A stretch of 46,644 nucleotides of DNA from the NCBI GenBank assembly GCA_009712185.1, contig WASQ01000061.1:1-46644 (forward strand), given 5' to 3'. Every line of letters starts with the position of its first letter. Position 1 is the first letter of the stretch. This document shows, one piece after another, positions 26,095 to 33,280 of the stretch. The translations under genes were made by a program, and so were the position numbers. The notes beneath the pieces are model-generated. The model searched no databases. It worked only from the letters and a program-made list of their open reading frames with translations, and was not told the origin of the DNA. Source of the stretch: Telmatospirillum sp. (GTDB lineage: Bacteria > Pseudomonadota > Alphaproteobacteria > Rhodospirillales > Magnetospirillaceae).

Positions 26095-26837
26095 CGGCCG
26101 TCGTCCGCCACATCGGCAACACGCCCTTCGAACGGGGAGCCTGTGAGCCCTTCCCCGACTTTCAACTGACGCCGGGCCTTCAACTGACGCCGGGCGGAGA
26201 CGCCCTCACCCGGCGCGCCATCGATCTGGGAGGCTGGCGCCCCGGTGATTTCGTGCTCGATATCGGGTGTGGAGGGGGGCGCGGCCTTCGTATTCTGGCG
26301 GACAGCGGCATCGTCGCCCTGGGGGTCGATCATGATCCGGAACAACTCCGCCGGGCCGGCGCGCAAGGATCGGCGGCCGGACTGATCCAGGCCGATTCCC
26401 GGGATCTTCCCCTCGCCTCCGCCTGTGCCGGCGGCATTTTGAGCGAATGCGCCTTTTCATTGATGCCGGACGGCACGGCGACGGAGTTTCACAGGGTTCT
26501 CCGACCGGATGGCGTTCTGGTGATGACGGACCTGTTTTCGAGAAGCACGGCCGGCCCTCCGGCCGCCGCCACGGCGCCCCGCTGCCTGCGCGGTCTCAAA
26601 AGCCGCGACGGACTGATCGGCGCCATCGAGACCGCCGGCTTTTCCGTCGTAATCTGGGAGGATCATACCGACGCGCTCAACCGGCTGGTGGCACAGGCTA
26701 TCCTGACCTGTGGATCGACAGCGGTGTTCTGGGGCCGGGGACCGGAGGCGGCAGCGGCCCGGGATGCGGCCCGCGCCCTGAGGCCCGGCTACGCCCTTCT
26801 GGTTGCCCGTAAAAAGGGCGGACCGGTGTCGGAGTGA
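26091..26837 (+). CDS. trsM: TrsM-like SAM methyltransferase (DVU_1556-like)
   Basis: A 248-residue class I methyltransferase. Motif I is VLDIGCGGGRGL (55-66), then GVDHDP, ADSRDLPL, SECAFSLMPDG and VLRPDGVLVMTDLF. It belongs with the DVU_1556/TrsM family by context and pattern: it always accompanies the TrsS radical SAM protein. The target is unknown. It overlaps the small redox gene by 4 bases. The N-terminus carries an internal 18-base tandem duplication (QLTPGLQLTPGG). Cys is enriched around 102-120 (ACAGGILSECA). Confidence 0.8.
   Translation: MTAVVRHIGNTPFERGACEPFPDFQLTPGLQLTPGGDALTRRAIDLGGWRPGDFVLDIGCGGGRGLRILADSGIVALGVDHDPEQLRRAGAQGSAAGLIQADSRDLPLASACAGGILSECAFSLMPDGTATEFHRVLRPDGVLVMTDLFSRSTAGPPAAATAPRCLRGLKSRDGLIGAIETAGFSVVIWEDHTDALNRLVAQAILTCGSTAVFWGRGPEAAAARDAARALRPGYALLVARKKGGPVSE
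26161..26195 (+). repeat. Tandem 18-base duplication inside the methyltransferase gene
   Basis: TTCAACTGACGCCGGGCC (26161-26178) is followed directly by the same 17 bases (26179-26195). It encodes QLTPGL-QLTPGG and keeps the frame. It looks like a recent slippage or unequal-crossover event in the N-terminal region ahead of the catalytic fold. Confidence 0.9.
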
Positions 26838-26853
26838 AGAAGGGGGACCAAGC

Positions 26854-27309
26854 ATGACCGATGACACCTTCCGCGTTCTGGAACTGGTTCTGCAAGGGTT
26901 CAATTGCAGCCAGATCTTAGCCATTCTCGCGCTCGATGCCCTTGGCCGCGAGGATCCCATGGTCGTTCGCGCCATGTCGGGACTGGTCGGCGGCATGGGA
27001 TGCGGGAAAACCTGTGGAACCCTGACCGGGGCCTGCTGCGTCCTCGGACTGTATGCCGGACGGGGGACCGCGGATACCGAGGAGGCCCCTGAACTGTCCC
27101 TCATGCTGGCTGAACTGAACGACTGGTTCGACGCGGAGTTTGGTGGCCGCTTCGGCGGAACGACCTGTGACGACATCACCGGAAAGGACCCCGGACTTCG
27201 TCTGGAACGCTGCCCGCAAATGATCACGGATACTTTCAGGAAGATCGCGGACCTTCTTGTTTTTCATGGATTTTCCCCAGCGTCCCTGAGCCGTGGAGAA
27301 AATGAATGA
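26854..27309 (+). CDS. C-GCAxxG-C-C family protein (DVU_1555-like)
   Basis: A 151-residue cysteine-rich protein of the C_GCAxxG_C_C type: an early Cys in FNCSQ, the core GMGCGKTCGTLTGACCVLG, and later Cys residues in GTTCDDITG and ERCPQM. Family members are thought to bind a metal or redox cluster; some homologues carry selenocysteine, but here all positions are ordinary Cys codons. The ATG at 26854 follows GGGGA; the upstream extension overlaps the methyltransferase and lacks a ribosome site. It ends in an ATGA overlap with the fusion gene. Within this neighbourhood it is constant, suggesting a structural or carrier role. Confidence 0.8.
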   Translation: MTDDTFRVLELVLQGFNCSQILAILALDALGREDPMVVRAMSGLVGGMGCGKTCGTLTGACCVLGLYAGRGTADTEEAPELSLMLAELNDWFDAEFGGRFGGTTCDDITGKDPGLRLERCPQMITDTFRKIADLLVFHGFSPASLSRGENE

Positions 27310-29930
27310 GCGAATGCTGCCGCCCCGGCGGACCGGTTCCCCCTCCCGAACGGACGGGCCCGCTGGCGGGGCTGGTGCTTGCCGCGGGGCTGTCGTCGCG
27401 CATGGACGGTTTCAAGCCGCTGATGCCCCTGGCCGGAATCCCCCCGATCGAAAGGGTGGTGAAAACACTGAAAAAAGGCGGACTGTCTTCGGTGACCGTT
27501 GTCATCGGCCATCACGCCCTGGAGATGGAGCCCGTTGTCCGCGCACTTGGCGCCGTCCCGGTCGTCAACAGCCGTTATGAGGAGGGGATGTTCTCTTCGG
27601 TCACGGCGGGGCTCAGGGCGTTGCCCCGGCAATGCGCCGGCTGTGTCCTGCTGCCGGTCGACATCCCCCTGGTGCGTCCCGACACGATTGCGACGCTGGT
27701 CTCGACCTTCGCCAGCGACCGGCCGGGAATTCTTTATCCGTCCTTCCGGGGACGGCGCGGTCATCCGCCGGTCATTGCAAGACATCTGTTCGCGGCCATT
27801 CTGGAGGATGACGGCGCCGGCGGGCTTCGCGCCATCCTCGCGCGCCATGCCGCCGAGGCCATGTCGGCCCCGGTCTATGATGAGGGAACGACGCGGGACA
27901 TGGACACCCCGGAGGACCGCCGGCGGCTTGAAGCGGAGTTCCGGCGGCCGACGGACCCGGAAGATCCGAACCATCGCGACCTGCCGACCCTGACGGAATG
28001 CGATGCCATTCTCGCCGATCTTCAGCCCTCGGCCGACGCCCGGGCGCACGCCCATGCCGTGGCGGCGACTGCCGCCATGCTGTGCGAAAGCCTGCGGGAG
28101 CAGGGCATTCCGCTCGACGCCGGCCTCATCCAGGCTGGCGCCCTTCTGCATGACATCGCCAAAGGACGCCCCGGCCATGCCACGGCGGGCGCCAGACTTG
28201 TGGCGAGGTTGGGCTTCCCGGCGGTGGCGCCCCTGGTTGCCGCCCATTCCGATCTTGATTTTCATGGATCCCGGCTCGATGAGAGCGCCCTGGTCTTCCT
28301 GGCCGACAAGCTGGTCCGGGGAGACAGTCTGGTGTCGCTTGAGCAAAGGTTTTCAGAGACGTTCCAGCGTCTTGCCGGGAATCCCGGAGCCGTGGCCGCC
28401 GCCCTTACCCGGCTGGGGGTCGCCGAGGCGATCGCAAGGACCATCGAACGGGAGACAGGCCGGCCGGTCGCGGACATATTGACCCTCCCGTCGGCCTCAG
28501 GATGTGAAAAACCGGCGTCCGTCTCAGGACCGCGCATCCTGTCGGTTACGGAGAGTCTCTGTCCGATCTGTCTGCGCAGGGTCAGGGCCGAACGGGTCGA
28601 GGAAAATGACGCGATTCACCTGCGTAAGACCTGCCCGGATCATGGGGCGTTCTCCACCGTTCTCTGGCGTGGCGCCGCATCCTACCCTGACTGGGGACGC
28701 CACGCCCCGGAACCTGTGCCGGTGCCCGCGGCGGAGACCCCGGCCGGCCGGGGATGCCCCTATGACTGCGGCCTCTGTCCCGATCACCGCCAGCAAAGCT
28801 GTTGCGTTCTGCTTGAGGTCACGACCCGTTGCAATCTGTCCTGCCCCGTCTGCTTTGCCGGAGCGGGCGGAGCAACCGGCGGCGATCCTGATCAGGCGAC
28901 CTTGCGATCCCGGCTCCAGGCGCTGCGCGATCGCAATCGCCCGGTCAACATCCAGCTTTCCGGCGGCGAACCCACGTTGAGGGACGATCTCCCCGAAATC
29001 GTCGCCATGACGCGGGAGATGGGATTCCCGTTTGTCCAGCTCAACACCAACGGGATCAGGCTCGCCCGCGACGCGGGCTATGTCCGCCGCCTGAAGACCG
29101 CCGGTCTCGATTGCGTCTTTCTGCAATTCGACGGCCTTACGGACGAGGTTTACCGCACCCTCCGCGGGGCGGATCTGCTCGACATCAAGATCCGGGCGAT
29201 CGAGGCCTGCGCTGAGGCCGGTCTGGGGACTGTCCTGGTCCCGGTCCTGGTGCCGGGCGTCAATGTGTCCCAGGTGGGTGACCTGATCCGCTTTGCCGCC
29301 GCCCGGACGCCCTGGGTGCGCACGGTTCATTTTCAGCCCATCTCCTATTTCGGACGGTATCCGCACCCTCCCGCCGACAAGGACCGCCTGACACTGCCGG
29401 AACTCCTCTCTGCGATCGAGGCGCAGGCGGAGGTGCCTGCCGAATCCTTCCGGCCGGGCAGCGCCGAAAATCCCTATTGTTCCTTCAATGGGGATTTTAT
29501 CGTCGGACCGGAGGGATCACTGACGCCGGTCTCGTCGGGCAAATCCTCCTGCTGTTGTGGGACGACCGACGGCGACCGGGACGGGAACGCCAACCGGGAC
29601 GGGGACACCAACCGGAACGGGGACGCCGACCGGGCGGAACAGGCACGCCGCTTCGTGGCGCGGCGCTGGGCGGCAACGGAAGACCGGGCGCCGGCGCCGG
29701 CGACCGGCGGCATGATCGACACAAGCAGCCTCGACGCCTTCCTGGAACGCCGGAAACGGAGCCTGTGCATTTCGGCGATGGTCTTCCAGGACGCCTGGTC
29801 GATCGATCTGGACCGGTTGCGTCAATGCTACATCCATGTCGCCATGCCGGATCGCACACTGGTACCGCTCTGCGCACTCAACGTGACCGGTCAGAACGGC
29901 GGCACGCTTTACCGGCGCGACGGATCATGA
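27306..29930 (+). CDS. Triple fusion: MobA/MocA-like nucleotidyltransferase + HD domain + TrsS-like radical SAM
   Basis: An 874-residue protein made of three enzymes. Residues 18-215 are a MocA/MobA-type nucleotidyltransferase (LVLAAGLSSRMDGFKPL, LLPVDIPLV, RGHPP), likely adding CMP or GMP to molybdopterin. Residues 240-390 are an HD domain (HAHAVAATAAMLC, LHDIAKGRPGH, AAHSDLDFHG). Residues 410-874 are a radical SAM enzyme with Cys509, Cys513 and Cys516 (TRCNLSCPVC) and SGGEP (552-556). Before the core are extra Cys pairs (CPIC; GCPYDCGLCPDH), and near 749-751 a CCC triplet. In Desulfovibrio the first two domains form the DVU_1551 family and TrsS is separate, so this fusion ties them to one process. 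The radical SAM substrate is unknown. The ATGA overlap couples it to the gene before. Confidence 0.85.
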   Translation: MSECCRPGGPVPPPERTGPLAGLVLAAGLSSRMDGFKPLMPLAGIPPIERVVKTLKKGGLSSVTVVIGHHALEMEPVVRALGAVPVVNSRYEEGMFSSVTAGLRALPRQCAGCVLLPVDIPLVRPDTIATLVSTFASDRPGILYPSFRGRRGHPPVIARHLFAAILEDDGAGGLRAILARHAAEAMSAPVYDEGTTRDMDTPEDRRRLEAEFRRPTDPEDPNHRDLPTLTECDAILADLQPSADARAHAHAVAATAAMLCESLREQGIPLDAGLIQAGALLHDIAKGRPGHATAGARLVARLGFPAVAPLVAAHSDLDFHGSRLDESALVFLADKLVRGDSLVSLEQRFSETFQRLAGNPGAVAAALTRLGVAEAIARTIERETGRPVADILTLPSASGCEKPASVSGPRILSVTESLCPICLRRVRAERVEENDAIHLRKTCPDHGAFSTVLWRGAASYPDWGRHAPEPVPVPAAETPAGRGCPYDCGLCPDHRQQSCCVLLEVTTRCNLSCPVCFAGAGGATGGDPDQATLRSRLQALRDRNRPVNIQLSGGEPTLRDDLPEIVAMTREMGFPFVQLNTNGIRLARDAGYVRRLKTAGLDCVFLQFDGLTDEVYRTLRGADLLDIKIRAIEACAEAGLGTVLVPVLVPGVNVSQVGDLIRFAAARTPWVRTVHFQPISYFGRYPHPPADKDRLTLPELLSAIEAQAEVPAESFRPGSAENPYCSFNGDFIVGPEGSLTPVSSGKSSCCCGTTDGDRDGNANRDGDTNRNGDADRAEQARRFVARRWAATEDRAPAPATGGMIDTSSLDAFLERRKRSLCISAMVFQDAWSIDLDRLRQCYIHVAMPDRTLVPLCALNVTGQNGGTLYRRDGS
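29573..29640 (+). repeat. In-frame 18-base repeats encoding Asn/Asp-Arg-Asp-Gly linker
   Basis: Units begin at 29573, 29591, 29609 and 29627 (the last partial), each close to CAACCGGGACGGGGACGC. They encode DRDGNA-NRDGDT-NRNGDA-DRAE just after the CCC triplet in the radical SAM part. The sequence is a low-complexity hydrophilic linker that may vary in length between strains. A resemblance to Ca-binding DxDGD loops is probably accidental. Confidence 0.88.
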
Positions 29931-31246
29931 CGATCACCGCCCTCGATTCCTGGATTGTCCGCCGCACGGGCGGGATCAGCGGCCCCCTTCGCTCCGACGA
30001 CCTTGCCGCCTGGCAGACCTTGCGGCTTCGCGAAACGCTGGCCCGCGCGGTGGCCGGAAGCTCTTTCTACCGAAAACGGATGGCGGTGCCGGATCCTCTG
30101 GCGATCGACAGTCCCGCCGACATCGCCCGCTTTCCCTTTACGACGGCGGACGACCTGTCCGCCGATCCGATGGCCTTCCTTTGTGTCGGACAGGACGATA
30201 TCGAACGGGTGGTCACCCTCAATACCTCGGGAACCACCGGGACACCGAAAAGACTGTTTTTCACCGCCGACGATCACGCGCTCACCGTCGACTTCTTTTA
30301 TCACGGCCTCCTTCCCATGACCGCGCCGGGCGACCGCGTTCTGATCCTGCTGCCTGGCGGCCGGCCTGGCGGTGTCGCCGATCTGCTCTGCCAGGCGGTC
30401 CGCAGACGGAACTGCACCCCCCTGGTGGCGGGCGTGCCCGCCAATATCTCCGACATGGCGGCGTTCGCGGCCAGGAGCAACGCCAATCTCATCGTCGGAT
30501 TTCCCGTGCCGATGCTGGCGATGGCGCGGTCCTGGAAGGAACAGGGACTTGCGACGGCGTCCATCCGGACAGTCCTTCTCTGTTCGGACCACATCGCGCC
30601 GTCCCTGCCGGGCGCCATCGCCGATCTCCTCTCCGTGGAGGTCTTTTCGGACTGGGGTATGACGGAACTGGCCTATGGCGGTGGCGTCGATTGTTCCTGC
30701 CATTGCGGCTACCATTTGCAGGAAGCGGATTTCCTGTTCGAAATCATCGACCCGGACACGGGCGCGCCTCAGCCACCGGGATGTTCCGGCGAGATCGTCG
30801 TCACCAGTCTGACGCGTCGCGGAATGCCGTTGATCAGATACCGGACCGGAGATATCTCCCACCTGATGCCGGGCCGTTGCCCCTGCGGCTCTGTGCTGAA
30901 ACGGCTCGGACGGATCGCTGGCAGAAGGACCGGACTCATCCGGCTCGATGACGGTGTCATCGCCCTGCCCGATCTCGACGAAGCCCTGGTGCTTTTGCCG
31001 GATCTCGTCGATTTTACCGCCCGTTTCACAAGAGAAAACGGAAATGGCACACTTTGCATCCGTCCTCTCGTGGCCGGCGCCCTCTCCCCCGGACTCTCCC
31101 GCAGGGTCAGAGCAGCCCTGGAGGCGTCGCCCGGACTCCGGCCTCTCCTCGACAGTGGAAGGTTGACGCTCCGGGTGGAGGCGACACGCCGGTTCGGAGA
31201 GTTTGCCGGTGAGAAACGGGTGATTGCCCGGGAAGAGGCATCATGA
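29927..31246 (+). CDS. Adenylate-forming enzyme, PaaK-like (DVU_1553-like)
   Basis: A 439-residue member of the AMP-dependent synthetase/ligase superfamily, nearest in form to phenylacetate-CoA ligase. The nucleotide loop is TSGTTGTPK (100-108). SDWGMTELAYGGG and the RYRTGD motif follow, and the C-terminal subdomain holds GRIAGRRTGLIRL. It activates a carboxylate with ATP, then passes it to a thiol or other acceptor; the acid is unknown. Unusual clusters of Cys (DCSCHCGYH and RCPCGS) could bind zinc. The ATG at 29927 overlaps the fusion gene stop (ATGA), which excludes the much longer upstream frame. This is the DVU_1553-type component of the conserved neighbourhood. Confidence 0.82.
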   Translation: MTITALDSWIVRRTGGISGPLRSDDLAAWQTLRLRETLARAVAGSSFYRKRMAVPDPLAIDSPADIARFPFTTADDLSADPMAFLCVGQDDIERVVTLNTSGTTGTPKRLFFTADDHALTVDFFYHGLLPMTAPGDRVLILLPGGRPGGVADLLCQAVRRRNCTPLVAGVPANISDMAAFAARSNANLIVGFPVPMLAMARSWKEQGLATASIRTVLLCSDHIAPSLPGAIADLLSVEVFSDWGMTELAYGGGVDCSCHCGYHLQEADFLFEIIDPDTGAPQPPGCSGEIVVTSLTRRGMPLIRYRTGDISHLMPGRCPCGSVLKRLGRIAGRRTGLIRLDDGVIALPDLDEALVLLPDLVDFTARFTRENGNGTLCIRPLVAGALSPGLSRRVRAALEASPGLRPLLDSGRLTLRVEATRRFGEFAGEKRVIAREEAS

Positions 31247-31845
31247 CCCGACGTCTTCTTGTCCTCGTCCGCCATGGCGCGACGTCGGCCAGTGGACGGA
31301 AAACCTATGTCGGTCAAAGAGATCTGCCGATCGATGCCGAAGGAACCCGGCAGGCTCTCCGGCTGCGCCGGATGCTGGCGTCCTGGTCCTTCGACATCGC
31401 CTTTTGCAGCGATCTCACTCGCTGCCGCCAGACTGCCGACCTCATTCTCGACGGACGCGACATCGAGATCGTCCCCCGTGCCGACCTCCGCGAGCCATCG
31501 ATGGGGGAGTGGGAGGGATGCGGACGCGATGATATCGCCGCCGCCTTTCCGGCGGAACACGCCCTCAGGGAACAGGATCTGTTCGGCCACAGACCTCCGG
31601 GCGGGGAGAGCTTTGCCGACTGTCTTCCACGGGTGAACGGGGCGCTGGCCGATGTCCTCGCCCGGATCGCAACCGCCGCGCTGGTCGTCGGCCATGGCAA
31701 TGTCAACCGGCTGTTGCTCTGCCAGATGCTGGGAATGCCGCCCGCGAACCTGTTCCGCCTGGGGCAGGATCACGGCTGCCTGAATATCGTGCGGATCGGA
31801 AATGACGGCTACCGGGTGCTGCGGATGAACATCCTGCCGTCGTGA
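31243..31845 (+). CDS. Histidine phosphatase superfamily protein (CobC/PGM-like)
   Basis: A 200-residue phosphatase of the phosphoglycerate mutase fold: VRHGATSASGR with the catalytic His, SDLTRCRQTAD, EPSMGEWEG with the acidic residue, and VGHGNVNR with the second His. It resembles alpha-ribazole phosphatase CobC, but the company is molybdoenzyme genes, so a phosphorylated intermediate or nucleotide in this pathway is more likely. It overlaps the ligase gene by 4 bases (ATGA). A homologue is expected in the Desulfovibrio neighbourhood. Confidence 0.82.
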   Translation: MTRRLLVLVRHGATSASGRKTYVGQRDLPIDAEGTRQALRLRRMLASWSFDIAFCSDLTRCRQTADLILDGRDIEIVPRADLREPSMGEWEGCGRDDIAAAFPAEHALREQDLFGHRPPGGESFADCLPRVNGALADVLARIATAALVVGHGNVNRLLLCQMLGMPPANLFRLGQDHGCLNIVRIGNDGYRVLRMNILPS

Positions 31846-31863
31846 TGGGTCGGGAGAACCGTC

Positions 31864-33015
31864 ATGCGAGGCATCTATTTCGACAATAACGCGACGACGC
31901 GACCGCTTCCGGAGGTCCTCGATGTCATGACAGCCTGTCTGACGGACGGGTTCGGCAATGCATCCGCTGTCTATCGACGCGGCCGCGAGGCCAGGGAGAG
32001 GATCGAGGCCGCCCGGGCATCGGTGGCCCGACTTCTGGGGGCGTCTCCCTCGGAAATCATTTTCACCAGCGGTGGCACCGAAAGCGACAATACGGCCCTG
32101 TTCGGGCTGTGCGGTCCGGGAGATCATCTCGTCACCACCGCGATTGAGCATGATGCCATCCTGTCCTGTCTGCGCCCCCTGGCCGAACGTCCGGTCTCCG
32201 TCACCCTGGTCCGCCCCGCCCCGTCCGGACGCATCGACCCGGAGGATGTCCGGCGCGCCCTGACGCCGCAAACCCGGCTGATCAGCGTCATGACCGCCAA
32301 CAATGAAACCGGGGTTCTGCAACCGATTGAGGACATCGGGCGGATCGCGGCGGAAACCGGCGTCTGGTTTCACACCGACGCGGTCCAGGCGGCGGGCAAG
32401 ATCGCGATCGACGTCGGACGGATGGGATGCCATCTGTTGTCGCTTTCGGCCCACAAGATCCATGGCCCCCAGGGGATTGGCGCCCTCTACATAAAGCGGG
32501 GCTCTCCGGTCCGCCCATTGGTTCTGGGCGGACATCAGGAACGCGGACGGCGCGCCGGCACAGAGAATCTGGCCGGAATCGTCGGGTTCGGCCGAGCCGC
32601 CGACGCGGCCCGCGACGGTCTGTCGGACGGCGCCGTCGCCCGCATTGCCGAATGGCGTCTGCGCGTCGAGCGGGAGCTTTGCGCACATATCGACGGACTG
32701 GTGATCAATGGCGGTGATGTTCCCCGGGTCTGCAACACCCTTAACCTGACAATCGACGGTGTGCCGGCGGACGCCCTGATGGCCGCGCTCGACCGCCGTG
32801 GAATCTCCATTTCCGCCGGTTCCGCCTGCCGGTCGGGATCCAAGGCGCCCTCCCATGTGCTCCGGGCGATGGGGCTGTCGCCCCGACAGGCGCGTTGCTC
32901 CGTCCGGATCAGTCTGGGGAAACTGAACAGCGGCGAAGAGATCGACTATTTTCTATCGATTTTCGCTGAGACGGTTCGCTGTCTGCGCAAGGATCCCCGC
33001 AGCACCACAATATAG
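31864..33015 (+). CDS. Cysteine desulfurase (NifS/IscS-like)
   Basis: A 383-residue PLP enzyme that takes sulfur from cysteine. The PLP lysine is Lys198 in LSLSAHKIHGPQG, His96 lies in AIEHDAIL, and the catalytic Cys322 lies in SAGSACRSGSK, the short-loop class I arrangement. Start FDNNATT is canonical. In this operon it probably donates sulfur for the terminal sulfido ligand of molybdenum through XdhC, or for an intermediate made by the radical SAM part. It lies 18 bases after the phosphatase gene and is the last gene of the run. Confidence 0.9.
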   Translation: MRGIYFDNNATTRPLPEVLDVMTACLTDGFGNASAVYRRGREARERIEAARASVARLLGASPSEIIFTSGGTESDNTALFGLCGPGDHLVTTAIEHDAILSCLRPLAERPVSVTLVRPAPSGRIDPEDVRRALTPQTRLISVMTANNETGVLQPIEDIGRIAAETGVWFHTDAVQAAGKIAIDVGRMGCHLLSLSAHKIHGPQGIGALYIKRGSPVRPLVLGGHQERGRRAGTENLAGIVGFGRAADAARDGLSDGAVARIAEWRLRVERELCAHIDGLVINGGDVPRVCNTLNLTIDGVPADALMAALDRRGISISAGSACRSGSKAPSHVLRAMGLSPRQARCSVRISLGKLNSGEEIDYFLSIFAETVRCLRKDPRSTTI

Positions 33016-33078
33016 CCCGCGAACCTGCCTACTCCACTCTGATTTACCAGGAAATCTCCTGTTTACTCCTGGCACTCG

Positions 33079-33092
33079 CCCCGGCCTCGGGG
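33079..33092 (+). terminator. GC hairpin after the cysteine desulfurase gene
   Basis: CCCCG (33079-33083) and CGGGG (33088-33092) with a GCCT loop lie 64 bases after the operon's last stop codon. No T-run follows. An overlapping weaker repeat CCAGGA/TCCTGG spans about 33047-33072. Termination here is plausible but not secure; the regulator gene beyond has its own promoter. Confidence 0.4.
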
Positions 33093-33126
33093 TCCGAGAC
33101 ACAGATTCGCCGAAAATTCCTCTTCT

Positions 33127-33155
33127 TTGTCACAACGAAGACTTCGTTATATTAT
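33127..33155 (+). promoter_or_regulatory. Sigma-70 promoter of the CooA-like gene
   Basis: TTGTCA (33127-33132) and TATTAT (33150-33155) are each 5/6 matches at 17-base spacing, in a marked AT-rich patch. The start would be near 33162, giving a leader of about 119 bases. The spacer contains the palindrome AACGAAG-A-CTTCGTT (33134-33148), well placed for a repressor or autoregulator. Confidence 0.65.
33134..33148. repeat. 15-base palindrome in the promoter spacer
   Basis: AACGAAG and CTTCGTT pair perfectly about a single A. Its place between the -35 and -10 boxes suggests an operator. It does not match the CooA consensus; only a TGTCA half-site overlaps the -35 box. Confidence 0.6.
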
Positions 33156-33202
33156 GTAAATATATAGCGTATAAGGTCGATGGCCGAGAACAACTTGCAC
33201 TT

Positions 33203-33229
33203 AGCTTGACTTCTTCAAGTCAAAAAGCT
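33203..33229. repeat. Inverted repeat in the leader of the CooA-like gene
   Basis: TTGACTT (33206-33212) and AAGTCAA (33217-33223) pair around CTTC, with a further AGC/GCT pair outside an AAA bulge. In RNA it would be a hairpin about 50 bases before the start codon; as DNA it is an 18-base dyad. The function is unknown. Confidence 0.55.
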
Positions 33230-33280
33230 TTAATGGCATCGTCATTATTGTGCTCCTCGGGGTATGGGGTGAGCCATCCG

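Noticed and set aside
29573-29640. Asp/Asn-Gly repeats as calcium-binding or dockerin-like loops.
   Set aside because: They arise from a simple 18-base nucleotide repeat, sit in a cytoplasmic enzyme, and lack the regular hydrophobic positions of such loops.
20714-33015. Selenocysteine encoded by in-frame TGA in the C-GCAxxG-C-C, TrsS-like or redox genes.
   Set aside because: All frames are continuous and the relevant positions are ordinary Cys codons; no in-frame TGA is needed.
33206-33223. The leader dyad as an FNR/FixK-type site.
   Set aside because: The TTGAC and GTCAA halves are eight bases apart rather than four.
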